A stretch of DNA of 64,000 nt from Ancylobacter gelatini (GTDB lineage Bacteria > Pseudomonadota > Alphaproteobacteria > Rhizobiales > Xanthobacteraceae), in assembly GCF_022601675.1 (NCBI RefSeq), contig NZ_JAKVIL010000005.1:1-64000 (forward strand), in the 5' to 3' direction. Of the stretch, positions 49,856 to 59,279 are shown piece by piece. Below the pieces are notes generated by a model. The model made no database searches. It was not told the DNA's origin and saw nothing but the letters and a program-made list of their open reading frames with translations. Position 1 is the first letter of the stretch, and every line of letters starts with the position of its first letter. The position numbers and the translations under genes are program-made.

Positions 49856-51363
49856 GTCTCGCTGAGCCGCTCATCGCCGCGCCAGAGTTGGGCGCTGAGT
49901 TCGGAGAGGTCCACCCCCTTGGGCTCGAAGGAGAACGACAGCCGCCAGCCGCCAATATCGGGATTGGGCTGAAGCACGACATTGGAAATGGTGCCCGCAT
50001 TGGCGGTGACGCGCGGATCGAGGCCGTCGGCCGCAATGCCCTTTATCTTCTCGCCGATGAGATCGAGCACGAACAGCCGGCGTGCGTCGGTTCCGCCGAC
50101 GCGGGTCGCGCCGAAGCGGGCGACGGGATCGCGGTCCGGCGTGTCCCACGTCCAATGCAGGCGGTAGGTATAATTATACTCGCGCCCCTTGCGCAGCGGC
50201 TCCTTCGGGCGCCAGAAGGCGACGATGTTATCGTGCACCTCCTCGGCCGTCGGAATCTCGATGAGGTGGACGGCACCCTCGCCCCAGTCCGAGATCGGCT
50301 CGACCCAGACGCTCGGACGCTTCTCGTAGCGCGCTTCGAGGTCCTGATAGTCGAAGAAGGAACGCTGGCGCTGCATCAGGCCGAAACCGCGCACATTATT
50401 GTTGTGGAACGACGATATCTGCAGGCGCAACGGGTTGGTCAGCGGGCGCCAGATGCGCTCGCCCTGGCCGGTGATGATGGCAAGACCCTGCGCGTCACCG
50501 ACCATGGGGCGGAAATCATCGATGTCGTTGCGGTCGTTCGGGCCGAACATGAACATCGAGGTCAGCGAGGCAAGCCCCGCCTGATCGACGTCGGCGCGCG
50601 GATAGAGCGTCATCTCCACCGTCATGACGGTGGCATCGCCCGGCCGAATCGTGAAGCGGTGCACGGCGGACGCGCTCGGACTGTCCAGCAGGCCGTGGAT
50701 CACGATGGAGTCCGCGCCGGCGCGCGGCTGTTCGATCCAGAACGCCTTGAAGACAGGAAACTCCTCGCCGCCGGAATCCCCGGTCTTGATGGACAGCCCG
50801 CGCGCGGAGGTGCCGTAGACCTGGTTCTTGCCGATGGCGCGGAAATAGCTGGCGCCCTGGAACACCGCGATCTCGTCGAAATAATCCGCCCGGTTGATCG
50901 GGCCATGCAGCCGGAAACCGGAAAAGCCGAGATCGAGCTTGGGATCGGGCGGCTGCAGGCCGTGCTCGAAGCGGAACAGGTCCGGCGTATAGGGCACCTT
51001 GCGCGACTGCCCGTCCGCGACGACGGAGATATCCACCTTGTCGCGAAACAGAAAGCCACGGTGCAGGAACTGCATCTCGAAGGGCAGGCCCTCGCCGCGC
51101 CAGAGCGAGCGATCGGTGTTGAAGCGGATGTTGCGGTAGTCGTCATAGCTCAGCTTGTCGAGCGAGCTCGGGAGCTGCTGGTCGCTTCTGGCGTAAGGCT
51201 TCGCGGCCAGATCCTTCGCGATCTGGCGCACGGTCTGCGCATCGAAGGGCAGCGCGTCGGCCTGTCCGCTCGCCACGGTCGAGAGCAGCGAGAAGAACGG
51301 CAATGAGGTCGCGGCAAGCCCGGGAAGCAGCGCCCCTGCGATGAGCACCTGTCGACGATGCAT
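49831..51363 (-). CDS. opgG: periplasmic glucan biosynthesis protein OpgG/OpgD
   Basis: Periplasmic protein required to finish and branch the glucan made by OpgH. The 510-residue protein begins MHRRQVLIAGALLPGLAATS, a twin-arginine-like signal peptide (more typical of OpgD), followed by the family core LSYDDYRNIRFNTDRSLWRG, FQGASYFRAIGKNQVYGTSA, RGLSIKTGDSGGEEFPVFKA and EKRPSVWVEP. Strong AGAGGTGA precedes the ATG. Complete; the twin-arginine signal leaves OpgG versus OpgD open. Confidence 0.92.
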   Translation of the reverse strand: MHRRQVLIAGALLPGLAATSLPFFSLLSTVASGQADALPFDAQTVRQIAKDLAAKPYARSDQQLPSSLDKLSYDDYRNIRFNTDRSLWRGEGLPFEMQFLHRGFLFRDKVDISVVADGQSRKVPYTPDLFRFEHGLQPPDPKLDLGFSGFRLHGPINRADYFDEIAVFQGASYFRAIGKNQVYGTSARGLSIKTGDSGGEEFPVFKAFWIEQPRAGADSIVIHGLLDSPSASAVHRFTIRPGDATVMTVEMTLYPRADVDQAGLASLTSMFMFGPNDRNDIDDFRPMVGDAQGLAIITGQGERIWRPLTNPLRLQISSFHNNNVRGFGLMQRQRSFFDYQDLEARYEKRPSVWVEPISDWGEGAVHLIEIPTAEEVHDNIVAFWRPKEPLRKGREYNYTYRLHWTWDTPDRDPVARFGATRVGGTDARRLFVLDLIGEKIKGIAADGLDPRVTANAGTISNVVLQPNPDIGGWRLSFSFEPKGVDLSELSAQLWRGDERLSETWAYRWTS

Positions 51364-52020
51364 TGTCACCTCTTGTCTCGCAACTGTCGCGCGTGTTGCA
51401 CTGCGTTGCCTCACTAAGCCATGAGGGATGCCGAGGTTCCCGCGCCGTCGCGGCTGTGACGATTTCGAGCAGGCGTGTGATCACCGAAAGAGGGTTGGCA
51501 TCCGCGCGGATCGCCGCCCGGCAGGACCCGCTGGCGCATTGCGGCCCTGCATCGGCTGAGCGCGCGCTGCGAAGAAAACCCGATCGGTGTTGGAAAATAA
51601 TCGTCCAGATTTCTCGTGGTCGCGCGCTGTCTTTATCGGGCGTTCTATTTTGTCACCCTGAGACGATCGGCGTATTTTTGTCGTCTCCATGCGCCCGACT
51701 TGCTTGATATGCCATTGACGCGTATAGATTCGATCCGTTGATTTGATACGATGGGCGTTCAACACATCACGGACGTCGACACGCCCTGTGTCGTCTGATG
51801 TCGACTCAGCGTGTTTTCGACCATGATTGCATGGCGCCCTTGGGCGTTCGTGCCACCCTGTACGCCCGCGGAGCGCCCCGCTGGGCTGCTCCTGAACCGG
51901 AGCAGCCATTTCGCGGTGTTCGAGGCGGATTGGAGCGTATGGCCGGCCCTGCGCCCAGCGCGTCGCCGGAGCAAACCGCCGCCGACCGCCCTGCCGCCCC
52001 CAGAAGGACAATTTGTTCGC
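51364..52020. other. intergenic region upstream of opgG
   Basis: About 650 bases, partly AT-richer (51590-51780), with no supported gene. Open frames here have no start/ribosome-site or family support. A small hairpin (CGACAC at 51777-51782 with GTGTCG at 51788-51793) is present. It should contain the opgGH promoter on the minus strand. Confidence 0.5.
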
Positions 52021-52320
52021 ATGACCGCCATTCCGCATTCACAGCGCATCGCCGAGCCTGCCCGCCGAGAGGGCGCGCCCCACCAGTTCAAGGTGGGGCA
52101 GACCGTCCGGCTGCGCGGCGGCTACACCAGCTTCACCTCGCGTTGCGGCGACATCTACCGCATTACCGGGACCCTGCCGCCGATCGGGAATTCACCTCAA
52201 TACCGCATCCGCAACGAGGGCGAGCAGTATGAGCGCGTGACCACCGAGGACAGCCTCGAAGCGATGGACACCGCCGGACCGGGCGAAGGCTCGACCCTGC
52301 TCACACGCACCTTCGGCTAG
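52021..52320 (+). CDS. hypothetical protein
   Basis: A 99-residue soluble protein; from about residue 22 it reads HQFKVGQTVRLRGGYTSFTS, then YRITGTLPPIGNSPQYRIRN and a YERVTTEDSLE tail. This resembles short conserved alphaproteobacterial proteins with an SH3-like beta fold, but no function is known to me. AAGGAC stands 12 bases before the ATG; the open frame extends further upstream without support. Confidence 0.72.
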   Translation: MTAIPHSQRIAEPARREGAPHQFKVGQTVRLRGGYTSFTSRCGDIYRITGTLPPIGNSPQYRIRNEGEQYERVTTEDSLEAMDTAGPGEGSTLLTRTFG

Positions 52321-52562
52321 GTCTGACCACCGGCGTCGTCCAATGCCATCGCGCGCGCCGCGCCCGGGGGAGACCGGAGCGGGGCACGCCATGCGGAGCC
52401 TCGCGGCGGCGCGTCGCGGGCGTGACTGACGTTGGGTTTTGACGGCACGCCGTTCAGCCGTCATCATGACGTCGCAAGGCCTTCGCACAGGGGCGTCGCA
52501 CCTCTTCCGTCCTACCCGTCGCCGATGTTCGGCCGGCGGCTCGATGCTCCCGGGAACCCTTT

Positions 52563-53375
52563 ATGCTGATCCGCTACGGCTATGAGATTACGCTGACCTG
52601 TCAGCAGCCGACCGCTCTCGTCTGTCTTCTCGCCGTCCATGAGGATCGCGCCGCCGATATCCGGGCGCCGGAAACCGTCTTCACCATGCCGGTGGTTCCG
52701 ACATCGACCTATCACGACCTGTTCGGCAATCGCTGCCGCCGTCTGGTGGCGCCGGCGGGCGACCTCACCATATGGGGCGACGCGACGATCGAGGATGACG
52801 GGCTGCTCGACCGGCAATTTCCCGCCGCCCGCGAAGTCCCGGTCGCCGAACTACCCGATGACTGCCTCGTCTATCTGATGGGCAGCCGCTATTGCGAGAC
52901 CGACCGGCTGAGCCAGGTCGCCTGGGACCTGTTCGGCGCGATGGCGCCCGGCTGGGGCCGCGTGCAGGCGATCTGCGATTTCGTCAATCAGCATATCCGC
53001 TTCGACTACATGCAGGCCCGTTCGACGCGGACCGCCTATGAGGCCTATCACGAGCAGATCGGCGTCTGCCGGGACTTTGCCCATCTGGCCGTCGCGTTCT
53101 GCCGCTGCCTCAATATTCCGGCACGCTACGTGAATGGCCATCTCGGCGATATCGGCGTCCCCGTGGTGGACCCGATGGATTTCAGCGCCTGGATGGAGGT
53201 CTTCCTCGATGGCGCCTGGCACACTTTCGACCCGCGCAACAACATTCCGCGCATCGGCCGGATCGTGGTCGCGCGCGGCCGCGACGCCGCCGACATACCG
53301 CTGGTCAACTCGTTCGGTCCCCACGTGCTGAAATCTTTCCGGGTCTGGACCTACGAGGTCGATGCGGTCACCTGA
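52563..53375 (+). CDS. transglutaminase-like cysteine peptidase-fold protein
   Basis: A 270-residue cytoplasmic protein (no signal). A beta-rich N-terminal domain (residues 1-~110) precedes the transglutaminase core with catalytic cysteine in QIGVCRDFAHLAVAFCRCLN, histidine in DGAWHTFDPRNNIPRIGR and the aspartate just after. The family is common in proteobacteria, and members are predicted peptidases or amidases. No operon partner is evident. Confidence 0.87.
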   Translation: MLIRYGYEITLTCQQPTALVCLLAVHEDRAADIRAPETVFTMPVVPTSTYHDLFGNRCRRLVAPAGDLTIWGDATIEDDGLLDRQFPAAREVPVAELPDDCLVYLMGSRYCETDRLSQVAWDLFGAMAPGWGRVQAICDFVNQHIRFDYMQARSTRTAYEAYHEQIGVCRDFAHLAVAFCRCLNIPARYVNGHLGDIGVPVVDPMDFSAWMEVFLDGAWHTFDPRNNIPRIGRIVVARGRDAADIPLVNSFGPHVLKSFRVWTYEVDAVT

Positions 53376-53653
53376 ACCGCCTGCAACATGCGGCCCGAGG
53401 GGACCACGTTCCCCACGTGGCGCTCCGGCGAGTCCGGAAGCGTTGAAATCGCCGGATTTCGGCTTAGAAAACGCGCTGTCCTTGCAATATCGCCGACAAC
53501 GGTACATACTGAATCGGTCGATAAACGGCGATGTGAACATGAATTTCGCGGTTTTATTACCGCGTCGTCACGTTCTTTTTCCTGAAAATGCGATTTCGAC
53601 GGCCTGCGTTCATCGCGGGCAAGCCAGAATTACACTCAAAGAAGGGGTCTCCC

Positions 53654-53866
53654 ATGGCCACGGGAACCGTCAAATGGTTCAACGCCCAGAAGGGTTTTGG
53701 ATTTATCGCGCCGGATGATGGCGGCAGCGACGCGTTCGTTCATATCAGCGCGGTCGAACGCGCCGGAATGAGCGACCTGCGCGAAGGTCAGAAGCTGAGC
53801 TTCGAGCTCGTTACCGACCAGCGCAGCGGCAAGATGTCCGCAAGCAATCTCCAGGCGCTGAGCTGA
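53654..53866 (+). CDS. cspA: cold-shock protein, CspA family
   Basis: A 70-residue single CSD protein binding single-stranded [26 protein letters not shown] with RNP1 (KGFGFI) and RNP2 in [19 protein letters not shown] precedes the ATG. The AT-rich 200-base leader upstream (53440-53650) is long enough for a thermosensing 5' UTR of the CspA type, which is inferred. Confidence 0.95.
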   Translation: MATGTVKWFNAQKGFGFIAPDDGGSDAFVHISAVERAGMSDLREGQKLSFELVTDQRSGKMSASNLQALS

Positions 53867-53998
53867 CAGCCCGGCCTCGGCGGCGGCGCCTCGCGCGCTC
53901 CGCCGCAGTGCCCGTCGCCTGAACCGGCCGCGCCCGCTGATGCGGGCAAGACCGGGCGGGGACATGGAAGCGGTAGCAGACACCCATGTGTCTTTCCG

Positions 53999-54036
53999 CC
54001 CCGCGCCTTTCCGAAGGCGCGGGGCTTTGTTTTTTC
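53999..54036 (+). terminator. strong intrinsic terminator downstream of cspA
   Basis: Arms CCCCGCGCCTT (53999-54009) and AAGGCGCGGGG (54014-54024) form an 11-base stem with a TCCG tetraloop, followed by CTTTGTTTTTT. It ends the cspA transcript about 130 bases after its stop and precedes the small 54073 gene. Confidence 0.92.
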
Positions 54037-54072
54037 CGCCGCGCCTACCAGCACGCTCACGAGGAGACGACC

Positions 54073-54201
54073 ATGGCCAAGGGACAGATGCGCAGCAACC
54101 GGGAAACGAAGAAGCCGAAGAAGATCAAGGAGCCCGCCGCGGCTGCGAGCCTTGCCAAGGGCCAGCCGGTCTCGCTCGCCTTCCAGAAGAAGAAGGGCTG
54201 A
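54073..54201 (+). CDS. 42-residue strongly basic small protein
   Basis: The peptide reads MAKGQMRSNRETKKPKKIKE, then an alanine-rich stretch and a KKKG tail. GAGGAG stands 8 bases upstream of the ATG, a strong site. Similar short MAKGQMRSNKE-type proteins are common in proteobacteria without known function. The many lysines suggest nucleic acid binding; this is only a guess. Confidence 0.75.
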   Translation: MAKGQMRSNRETKKPKKIKEPAAAASLAKGQPVSLAFQKKKG

Positions 54202-54300
54202 AGCCCGCCCGCCGATGGGAGCGCCTCCGATCGGGCACGCGCCCATCGGCGCGCCCTCGTTCGCCGGCTACGTTCCAGCGGCGGCATATAGCTAGCCGGT

Positions 54301-54984
54301 TCAGCCCGGTATCGCCGCCCGCTCGAGATGGGCGATGATCTCCTCGCCGCTGCGCACCGCATGGGCGCGGAACGCCGCTTCCGCCGCGTCGGCATCGCCC
54401 GCCAGCAAAGGCGCGATCAACGAGTGATGACGGTCGCGCACCGCCTCGGTGGTCTTGGCCAGCATATTCGAGGACGCGATGTAGAGCCGGAGCTGGTTGG
54501 CGATCAGCCCGTATTGCTCCCGCAGGCGCCGGTGCCCGGATAGTCCGACAATGGCCTGATGCAGCGCCATGTCGGCCTCGACCAGATCGACCTCCCCGCC
54601 TTCCTCCGCCGCCTGCGCGAGGTGGTCATACGCGCTCATGACGATCGCGCGGCCGGCATCATCGATGCTCTGCGCCACCAGCCGTCCCGCCAGCGCCTCC
54701 AGGCTTGAGCGCAGGGTCGAAAGCTCCCACGCATCCTGGACGGTGAGGGTCAGCACGTCCCAGCCGCTATAGGGACGCTGGATCACCAGTCCTTCCGCCA
54801 CCAGCCGGTGCAGCGCCGCCCGTACCGTGCCGCGCGAAAGCATGAACTGCTCGGCGAGCTTGGCCTCGGTCAGCCGCGCCCCCGGCGCGATCAGCCCCGA
54901 GAGAATCGCCCGACGCAAGCTGTCCGCCGCCGCGCGGTCGAGGCTCTGGCGCTTGGGGGGCTCCAGCGACGTGATTCCGCTCAT
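54301..54984 (-). CDS. GntR family regulator with FCD domain
   Basis: A 227-residue repressor: winged helix near residues 12-75 (DSLRRAILSGLIAPGARLTE, EQFMLSRGTVRAALHRLVAE) and an all-helical FCD ligand domain (LRSSLEALAGRLVAQSID, EADMALHQAIVGLSGHRRLR with metal-type histidines). It is divergent from the TRAP transporter operon at 55090 and is its probable regulator. FCD regulators typically sense organic acids. Confidence 0.9.
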   Translation of the reverse strand: MSGITSLEPPKRQSLDRAAADSLRRAILSGLIAPGARLTEAKLAEQFMLSRGTVRAALHRLVAEGLVIQRPYSGWDVLTLTVQDAWELSTLRSSLEALAGRLVAQSIDDAGRAIVMSAYDHLAQAAEEGGEVDLVEADMALHQAIVGLSGHRRLREQYGLIANQLRLYIASSNMLAKTTEAVRDRHHSLIAPLLAGDADAAEAAFRAHAVRSGEEIIAHLERAAIPG

Positions 54985-55089
54985 TTATCGATCCCTGGGT
55001 GACGCAAAAATCGGCTTGACCAAATTCATATCGCAGAGTGCAATCTCGTCAATTGTTAACAATCAACCATTCACGGAAAGGATCGTGGC

Positions 55090-55665
55090 GTGGCTGCAGC
55101 GACCCCACACAGCGTGACCGGCAAAGGGCCGCGCACCGGCCCGCCCGGCCGCCTCCGGCAGGCCGATGCGGGTGTGCTGTACGTCAATCGATGGCTGATG
55201 ATCCTCATTCTCGGCGCGATGGCGGTGATGGTGTTCACCAGCGTCATGCTGCGCTATCTCGGCAGCGGCGCGCTGGTCTGGGCGGAGGAACTCAGCCGCT
55301 ACGCCATGATCTGGCTGGCCTTCGTCGGCATCGGACCGGTGCTGCGGGTTGGCGGCCACGTCGCGGTCGATTCGCTGACCGAACTGCTGCCGCCCGCATC
55401 GCGCCGCGCGCTGCGACTGGTGGTGGTCGCGCTCATGGCCGCCACCTGCCTGTGGGTCGCTGCCGCCGGATGGGCCTATGTCGCCCGCTCCTGGAACCAG
55501 ACGACGCCGGTGCTCGGCCTTCCCTTCGCGGTGGTGGCGCTCGCCGCCCCGGCCGGCTTCGTGCTCGCGCTCTGGCATCTCGCCATGGTGGCCGTCGGCT
55601 TCGTACGAGACGGATCATACGAGCCCTCCGACGATCTCGATCCCGAAAAGGCGGCCGCGTCGTGA
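55090..55665 (+). CDS. dctQ: TRAP transporter small permease (DctQ)
   Basis: A 191-residue four-helix protein with the DctQ signature LVWAEELSRYAMIWLAFVGI and RVGGHVAVDSLTELLP. It starts with GTG at 55090 after AAAGGATC. It ends in a GTGA overlap with the large permease. First gene of the sugar-acid-type operon. Confidence 0.9.
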   Translation: MAAATPHSVTGKGPRTGPPGRLRQADAGVLYVNRWLMILILGAMAVMVFTSVMLRYLGSGALVWAEELSRYAMIWLAFVGIGPVLRVGGHVAVDSLTELLPPASRRALRLVVVALMAATCLWVAAAGWAYVARSWNQTTPVLGLPFAVVALAAPAGFVLALWHLAMVAVGFVRDGSYEPSDDLDPEKAAAS

Positions 55666-56948
55666 TCTCGCTGGTGATGTTCGTCGCGCTGAGCGGCTTC
55701 CTGGTCATCGGCGTGCCGATCGGCTTCGCGCTGACCCTGGCGACGCTGGCGGCAACCCATTCGGGCGATCTCACCGCGATCATCGTCGCGCAGAAAATGG
55801 TGGCGGGGCTCGACAGCTTCCCGCTGATGGCGATCCCGTTCTTCCTGCTGGCGGCGGAGCTGATGTCGAGCGGCTCGCTGGCGGAGGTGCTGCTGCGCTT
55901 CGCGGCGCTGTTCGTCGGGCACAAGCGCGGCGGGCTCGGCTACACCAACATCCTCACCATCACCTTCTTCTCCGGCATCAGCGGCTCGGCGGTCGCCGAC
56001 GCGGCCGGCCCCGGCGCGCTGCTGATCCGCATGATGGGCCGCTCCGGCTACCCCTACCCCTACGCCGCCGCGCTCACCGCCGGCGCCTCGCTGGTCGGAC
56101 CGATCATCCCGCCCTCGATCATCATGATTCTCTACGCGCTCCAGGACGATGCGGTCTCGGTTCCCCGCCTCTTCGTCGCCGGGGTGGTGCCGGGGCTGCT
56201 GATCTCCGGGGCGCTGCTCGCCTATAATGGCTATGTCAGCCGCCGCCGGAATTTCCGCGACGATGGCGTTCCTCCCACGCTGAAGCAGGCACTGGCCGCA
56301 ACATGGCGCGCCATTCCCGCGCTGGTGCTGCCCACCCTCATCGTGGTCGGCGTGCACAGCGGCGCCTTCACCCCGACCGAGGCGTCGGTGATCGCGGTGT
56401 TCTACGCCTTCATCTGCGGCATGTTCGTCTACCGCACGCTGACCTTCGCGATGCTCCCCGACATCCTCGCCCGTTCCGCCTTCATGACGGCGGCGGTGCT
56501 GCTGATCATCTCGGCGTCCATGGCGTTTGCCTGGCTGCTCACCTTCGCGCAGGTGCCGCAGATGATGACGCAGTGGATCGGCTCGCTCGGCCTCTCCCCG
56601 CTCGCCTTCCTGCTGGCGGTCAACGTGTTCCTGCTGATCTTCGGCATCTTCATCGAGCCGCTGCCCGGCGTGCTGGTGCTGGCGCCGATCCTCGCGCCGA
56701 TGGCGGCCGCGCTCGGCATCGACCCGACCCATTTCGCCATCGTGGTCATCGTCAATCTCAATCTCGGCATGATCACGCCACCTGTGGGCAGCCTGCTGGC
56801 CGTCACCGGCATGGTCGCCAAGGTGAAGATGTCGGAGCTGAACCGCGAGATCTATCCGCTGCTGGGCCTGCAACTCGTGGTGCTGCTCGCCCTCACCCTC
56901 ATTCCGTTCCTGACCCTCGCTTTGCCGGACGCCCTCGGCACGCGATGA
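55662..56948 (+). CDS. dctM: TRAP transporter large permease (DctM)
   Basis: A 428-residue permease with about 12 helices: LVIGVPIGFALTLATLAATH, ITFFSGISGSAVADAAGPG, GASLVGPIIPPSIIMILYA and LNLGMITPPVGSLLAVTG. GTG start overlaps the DctQ stop; its own stop overlaps an ATG of the next frame. Uses a sodium gradient to import the solute carried by the binding protein at 58189. Confidence 0.93.
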   Translation: MISLVMFVALSGFLVIGVPIGFALTLATLAATHSGDLTAIIVAQKMVAGLDSFPLMAIPFFLLAAELMSSGSLAEVLLRFAALFVGHKRGGLGYTNILTITFFSGISGSAVADAAGPGALLIRMMGRSGYPYPYAAALTAGASLVGPIIPPSIIMILYALQDDAVSVPRLFVAGVVPGLLISGALLAYNGYVSRRRNFRDDGVPPTLKQALAATWRAIPALVLPTLIVVGVHSGAFTPTEASVIAVFYAFICGMFVYRTLTFAMLPDILARSAFMTAAVLLIISASMAFAWLLTFAQVPQMMTQWIGSLGLSPLAFLLAVNVFLLIFGIFIEPLPGVLVLAPILAPMAAALGIDPTHFAIVVIVNLNLGMITPPVGSLLAVTGMVAKVKMSELNREIYPLLGLQLVVLLALTLIPFLTLALPDALGTR

Positions 56949-56974
56949 CCCGACGCCGACCTACGGAGACAGCC

Positions 56975-58123
56975 GTGACACTCTCGCCGACCCTCACCCT
57001 CGACCGCCCATGCGACAGCGCGGCGGGCCGCATCGTCAAGGCCGAGTGCCTGCTCGTCTCGGTTCCGTTCCAGAGCGACGCCACGCCGGTCTGGGCCTTC
57101 ACCAGCGCGCCGAAGAACAATTTCGACACGCTGTTCGTGCGGATCGAGACCGATACCGGGCTCGTCGGCTGGGGCGAGGCGTTCTCGCGCAACGAGGACG
57201 TCTCGCTGCGCAGCCTGATCGAAACCCGCCTGTTCCCGCTGATCCTCGGCGAGGAGGCGGGCGCCATCTCGAAGCTCAAGTTCAAGCTGGAATTCGGGAT
57301 GCAGAATTTCGGGCGCGTCGGCCCGACCATGTACGGCATCTCGGCCATCGACATCGCGCTGTGGGACATTGCCGGCAAGGCCTCCCGCCGGCCGCTGGTG
57401 GATCTCATCGGCGGCTCCTTCGCCGACGAGATCGAGGTCTATGCCAGCCTGCTGCGCTACGGCACGCAGCAGGGCGTCGCGCGGGCGACGCGGCGCGCCA
57501 TCGACGAGGGGTACCGCCACATCAAGCTGCACGAGACCACCTATCCCGAGATCGCAGCCGCCTGCGAGGCCGCCGGCAGCGACGCGCAGGTGATGCTCGA
57601 CGTGAACTGCCCGTGGTCGGTCAGCGAGGCGCTCGCCATGGATGCACGGCTCGCCGGCCTCGGACTCACGTGGCTTGAGGAGCCCATCTGGCCGCCGGAC
57701 AATTATCGCGGCCTCGCCCGGGTGCGCGCGACCGGCCGCCACCGCATCGCGGCCGGCGAGAATGCCGGCTCGCTGCATGATTTCGTCGCCATGGCCGATG
57801 CCGGCGCCATCGACATCGCCCAGCCCGACGTCGCCAAGACCGGCGGGGTCAGCGAGCTGATGAAGATCGCCGCCTTCTGCGAGGCCAGCGCCATCGAGTT
57901 CGTGCCGCATTGCGCGCTGTTCGGCCCGGGTCAGGTGGCGACGCTGCACCTCTGCGGTTCGCAGCGCTCGGTGCCGATGCTGGAGCGGCTCTATTGCGAC
58001 TTCGAGGCTGAAATCTATGCCGGCGCCACCCTGCCGGTGAATGGACGGCTGCCGGTGCCGCGTGCAGCCGGCCTCGGCATCGAACCCGACCCCGACATTC
58101 TGGACCGTTACCGCGTGGCCTGA
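56975..58123 (+). CDS. mandelate racemase / muconate lactonizing enzyme family (enolase superfamily) protein
   Basis: Magnesium-dependent enzyme abstracting a proton alpha to a carboxylate; likely an acid-sugar dehydratase or racemase. In 382 residues: N-terminal capping domain, RVGPTMYGISAIDIALWDIA, GYRHIKLHETTYPEI (catalytic K-x-H), metal ligands in QVMLDVNCPW, TWLEEPIWPP and IAAGENAGSL, then DIAQPDVAKTGGVSE and FVPHCALFGP. The GTG at 56975 has GGAGA upstream; an ATG at 56945 overlapping dctM would add 10 residues. It sits inside a TRAP operon, so its substrate is probably the imported acid. Confidence 0.87.
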   Translation: MTLSPTLTLDRPCDSAAGRIVKAECLLVSVPFQSDATPVWAFTSAPKNNFDTLFVRIETDTGLVGWGEAFSRNEDVSLRSLIETRLFPLILGEEAGAISKLKFKLEFGMQNFGRVGPTMYGISAIDIALWDIAGKASRRPLVDLIGGSFADEIEVYASLLRYGTQQGVARATRRAIDEGYRHIKLHETTYPEIAAACEAAGSDAQVMLDVNCPWSVSEALAMDARLAGLGLTWLEEPIWPPDNYRGLARVRATGRHRIAAGENAGSLHDFVAMADAGAIDIAQPDVAKTGGVSELMKIAAFCEASAIEFVPHCALFGPGQVATLHLCGSQRSVPMLERLYCDFEAEIYAGATLPVNGRLPVPRAAGLGIEPDPDILDRYRVA

Positions 58124-58188
58124 TCGGCCCGCATGTCCCTGGTTTCCCCGCTGCCCTTCACACCCCTGCCTAACCCCGGAGATCGTTC

Positions 58189-59154
58189 ATGAAGACCTGG
58201 CTTATCGGCGCCGCGATGCTCGCGGCCGCGGCGAGTTCGGCCGACGCGCAGACCACCACGCTCAAATATGCCTTCGTCAATCCCATGAGCAGCCATTTCG
58301 GCGTGGCCGCGACCGCGTTCAAGGAATCGGTGGAGAAGGATTCCGGCGGTCGGCTCAAGGTCGAGATCTTCCCCGGCGGCGCGCTCGGCGGCGAACGCGA
58401 GATCATCGAGAGCGTGCAGCTCGGTACGATCGACATGGCGATGACCAGCACCTCGGTGGTCGGCAATTTCGTGCCGGACGTGCTGGTGTTCGACATTCCG
58501 TTCCTGTTCCGCGACACCGCCCATGCCCGCGCCGTCGTCGACGGCCCGGTCGGGCAGGACATCCTCAAGAAGTTCGAGGCGCAGAACCTGATCGGCCTCG
58601 GCTATGGGGAGAACGGCTTTCGCCACCTCACCAACAACAAGCGGGCGGTGAACCAGCCGGCCGACATGTCGGGCATGTCGATCCGCACCATGGAAAACCC
58701 GATTCACATCCAGGCCTTCAGCCAGCTCGGCGCCCGCCCGACCCCGATCGCCTGGCCCGAGCTCTACGCCGCGCTCCAGCAGGGCGTGGTGGATGGCGAG
58801 GAGAACCCGCTTTCGAACATCATCACCGCCAAGTTCTTCCAGGTGCAGAAATATCTGGCTCTGACCGGCCATGTCTACGCGCCGACCGCGATCCTGATGT
58901 CGCCGGCGACCTGGAACAAGCTCAGCGACGAGGACAAGGCGATCGTGAAGGCCGGCATCGCCAAGGCGATCGCGGCCCAGCGCGCCGAGGTGGAGAAGCT
59001 GGAAGCGACCGGCGTCGAGACGCTGCGCAAGGCCGGCATGGAGGTCAACGAGGTGGACAAGAGCCAGTTCTCGGCCCTGCTCGCCCCCGCCTATGCCGAC
59101 TTCGGCAAGCGCTTCGGCCAGCAGACGCTGGACGCGATCCGCGACACCCAATGA
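58189..59154 (+). CDS. dctP: TRAP transporter substrate-binding protein (DctP)
   Basis: Periplasmic solute receptor, 321 residues, signal peptide MKTWLIGAAMLAAAASSADA, then GGRLKVEIFPGGALGGEREI, VFDIPFLFRDTAHARAVVDG, GENGFRHLTNNKRAV with the conserved carboxylate-binding arginine region, and GARPTPIAWPELYAALQQGV, DGEENPLSNI. It follows the enolase-superfamily gene and completes the transporter. A uronate or other hexonic acid ligand is plausible. Confidence 0.92.
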   Translation: MKTWLIGAAMLAAAASSADAQTTTLKYAFVNPMSSHFGVAATAFKESVEKDSGGRLKVEIFPGGALGGEREIIESVQLGTIDMAMTSTSVVGNFVPDVLVFDIPFLFRDTAHARAVVDGPVGQDILKKFEAQNLIGLGYGENGFRHLTNNKRAVNQPADMSGMSIRTMENPIHIQAFSQLGARPTPIAWPELYAALQQGVVDGEENPLSNIITAKFFQVQKYLALTGHVYAPTAILMSPATWNKLSDEDKAIVKAGIAKAIAAQRAEVEKLEATGVETLRKAGMEVNEVDKSQFSALLAPAYADFGKRFGQQTLDAIRDTQ

Positions 59155-59232
59155 GCCGCCACACCGGGTGAGCCGGGATACCACCCGGCCCGCTCCCGCG
59201 CGGGCGCGCGCCCTCCCCCGCGAGGCCGACCC

Positions 59233-59271
59233 GGCCGGCACCGACCTCCCGCGACGAGGAAGGTGCCGGCC
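59233..59271. terminator. hairpin terminator between dctP and convergent LysR gene
   Basis: Arms GGCCGGCACC (59233-59242) and GGTGCCGGCC (59262-59271) are perfectly complementary over 10 bases with a 19-base loop, between two convergent genes. No strong T run. Confidence 0.6.
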
Positions 59272-59279
59272 TTGTCGCC

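Noticed and set aside
55476-56873. 465-codon minus-strand open frame
   Set aside because: Antisense of dctM, histidine/arginine repeats only.
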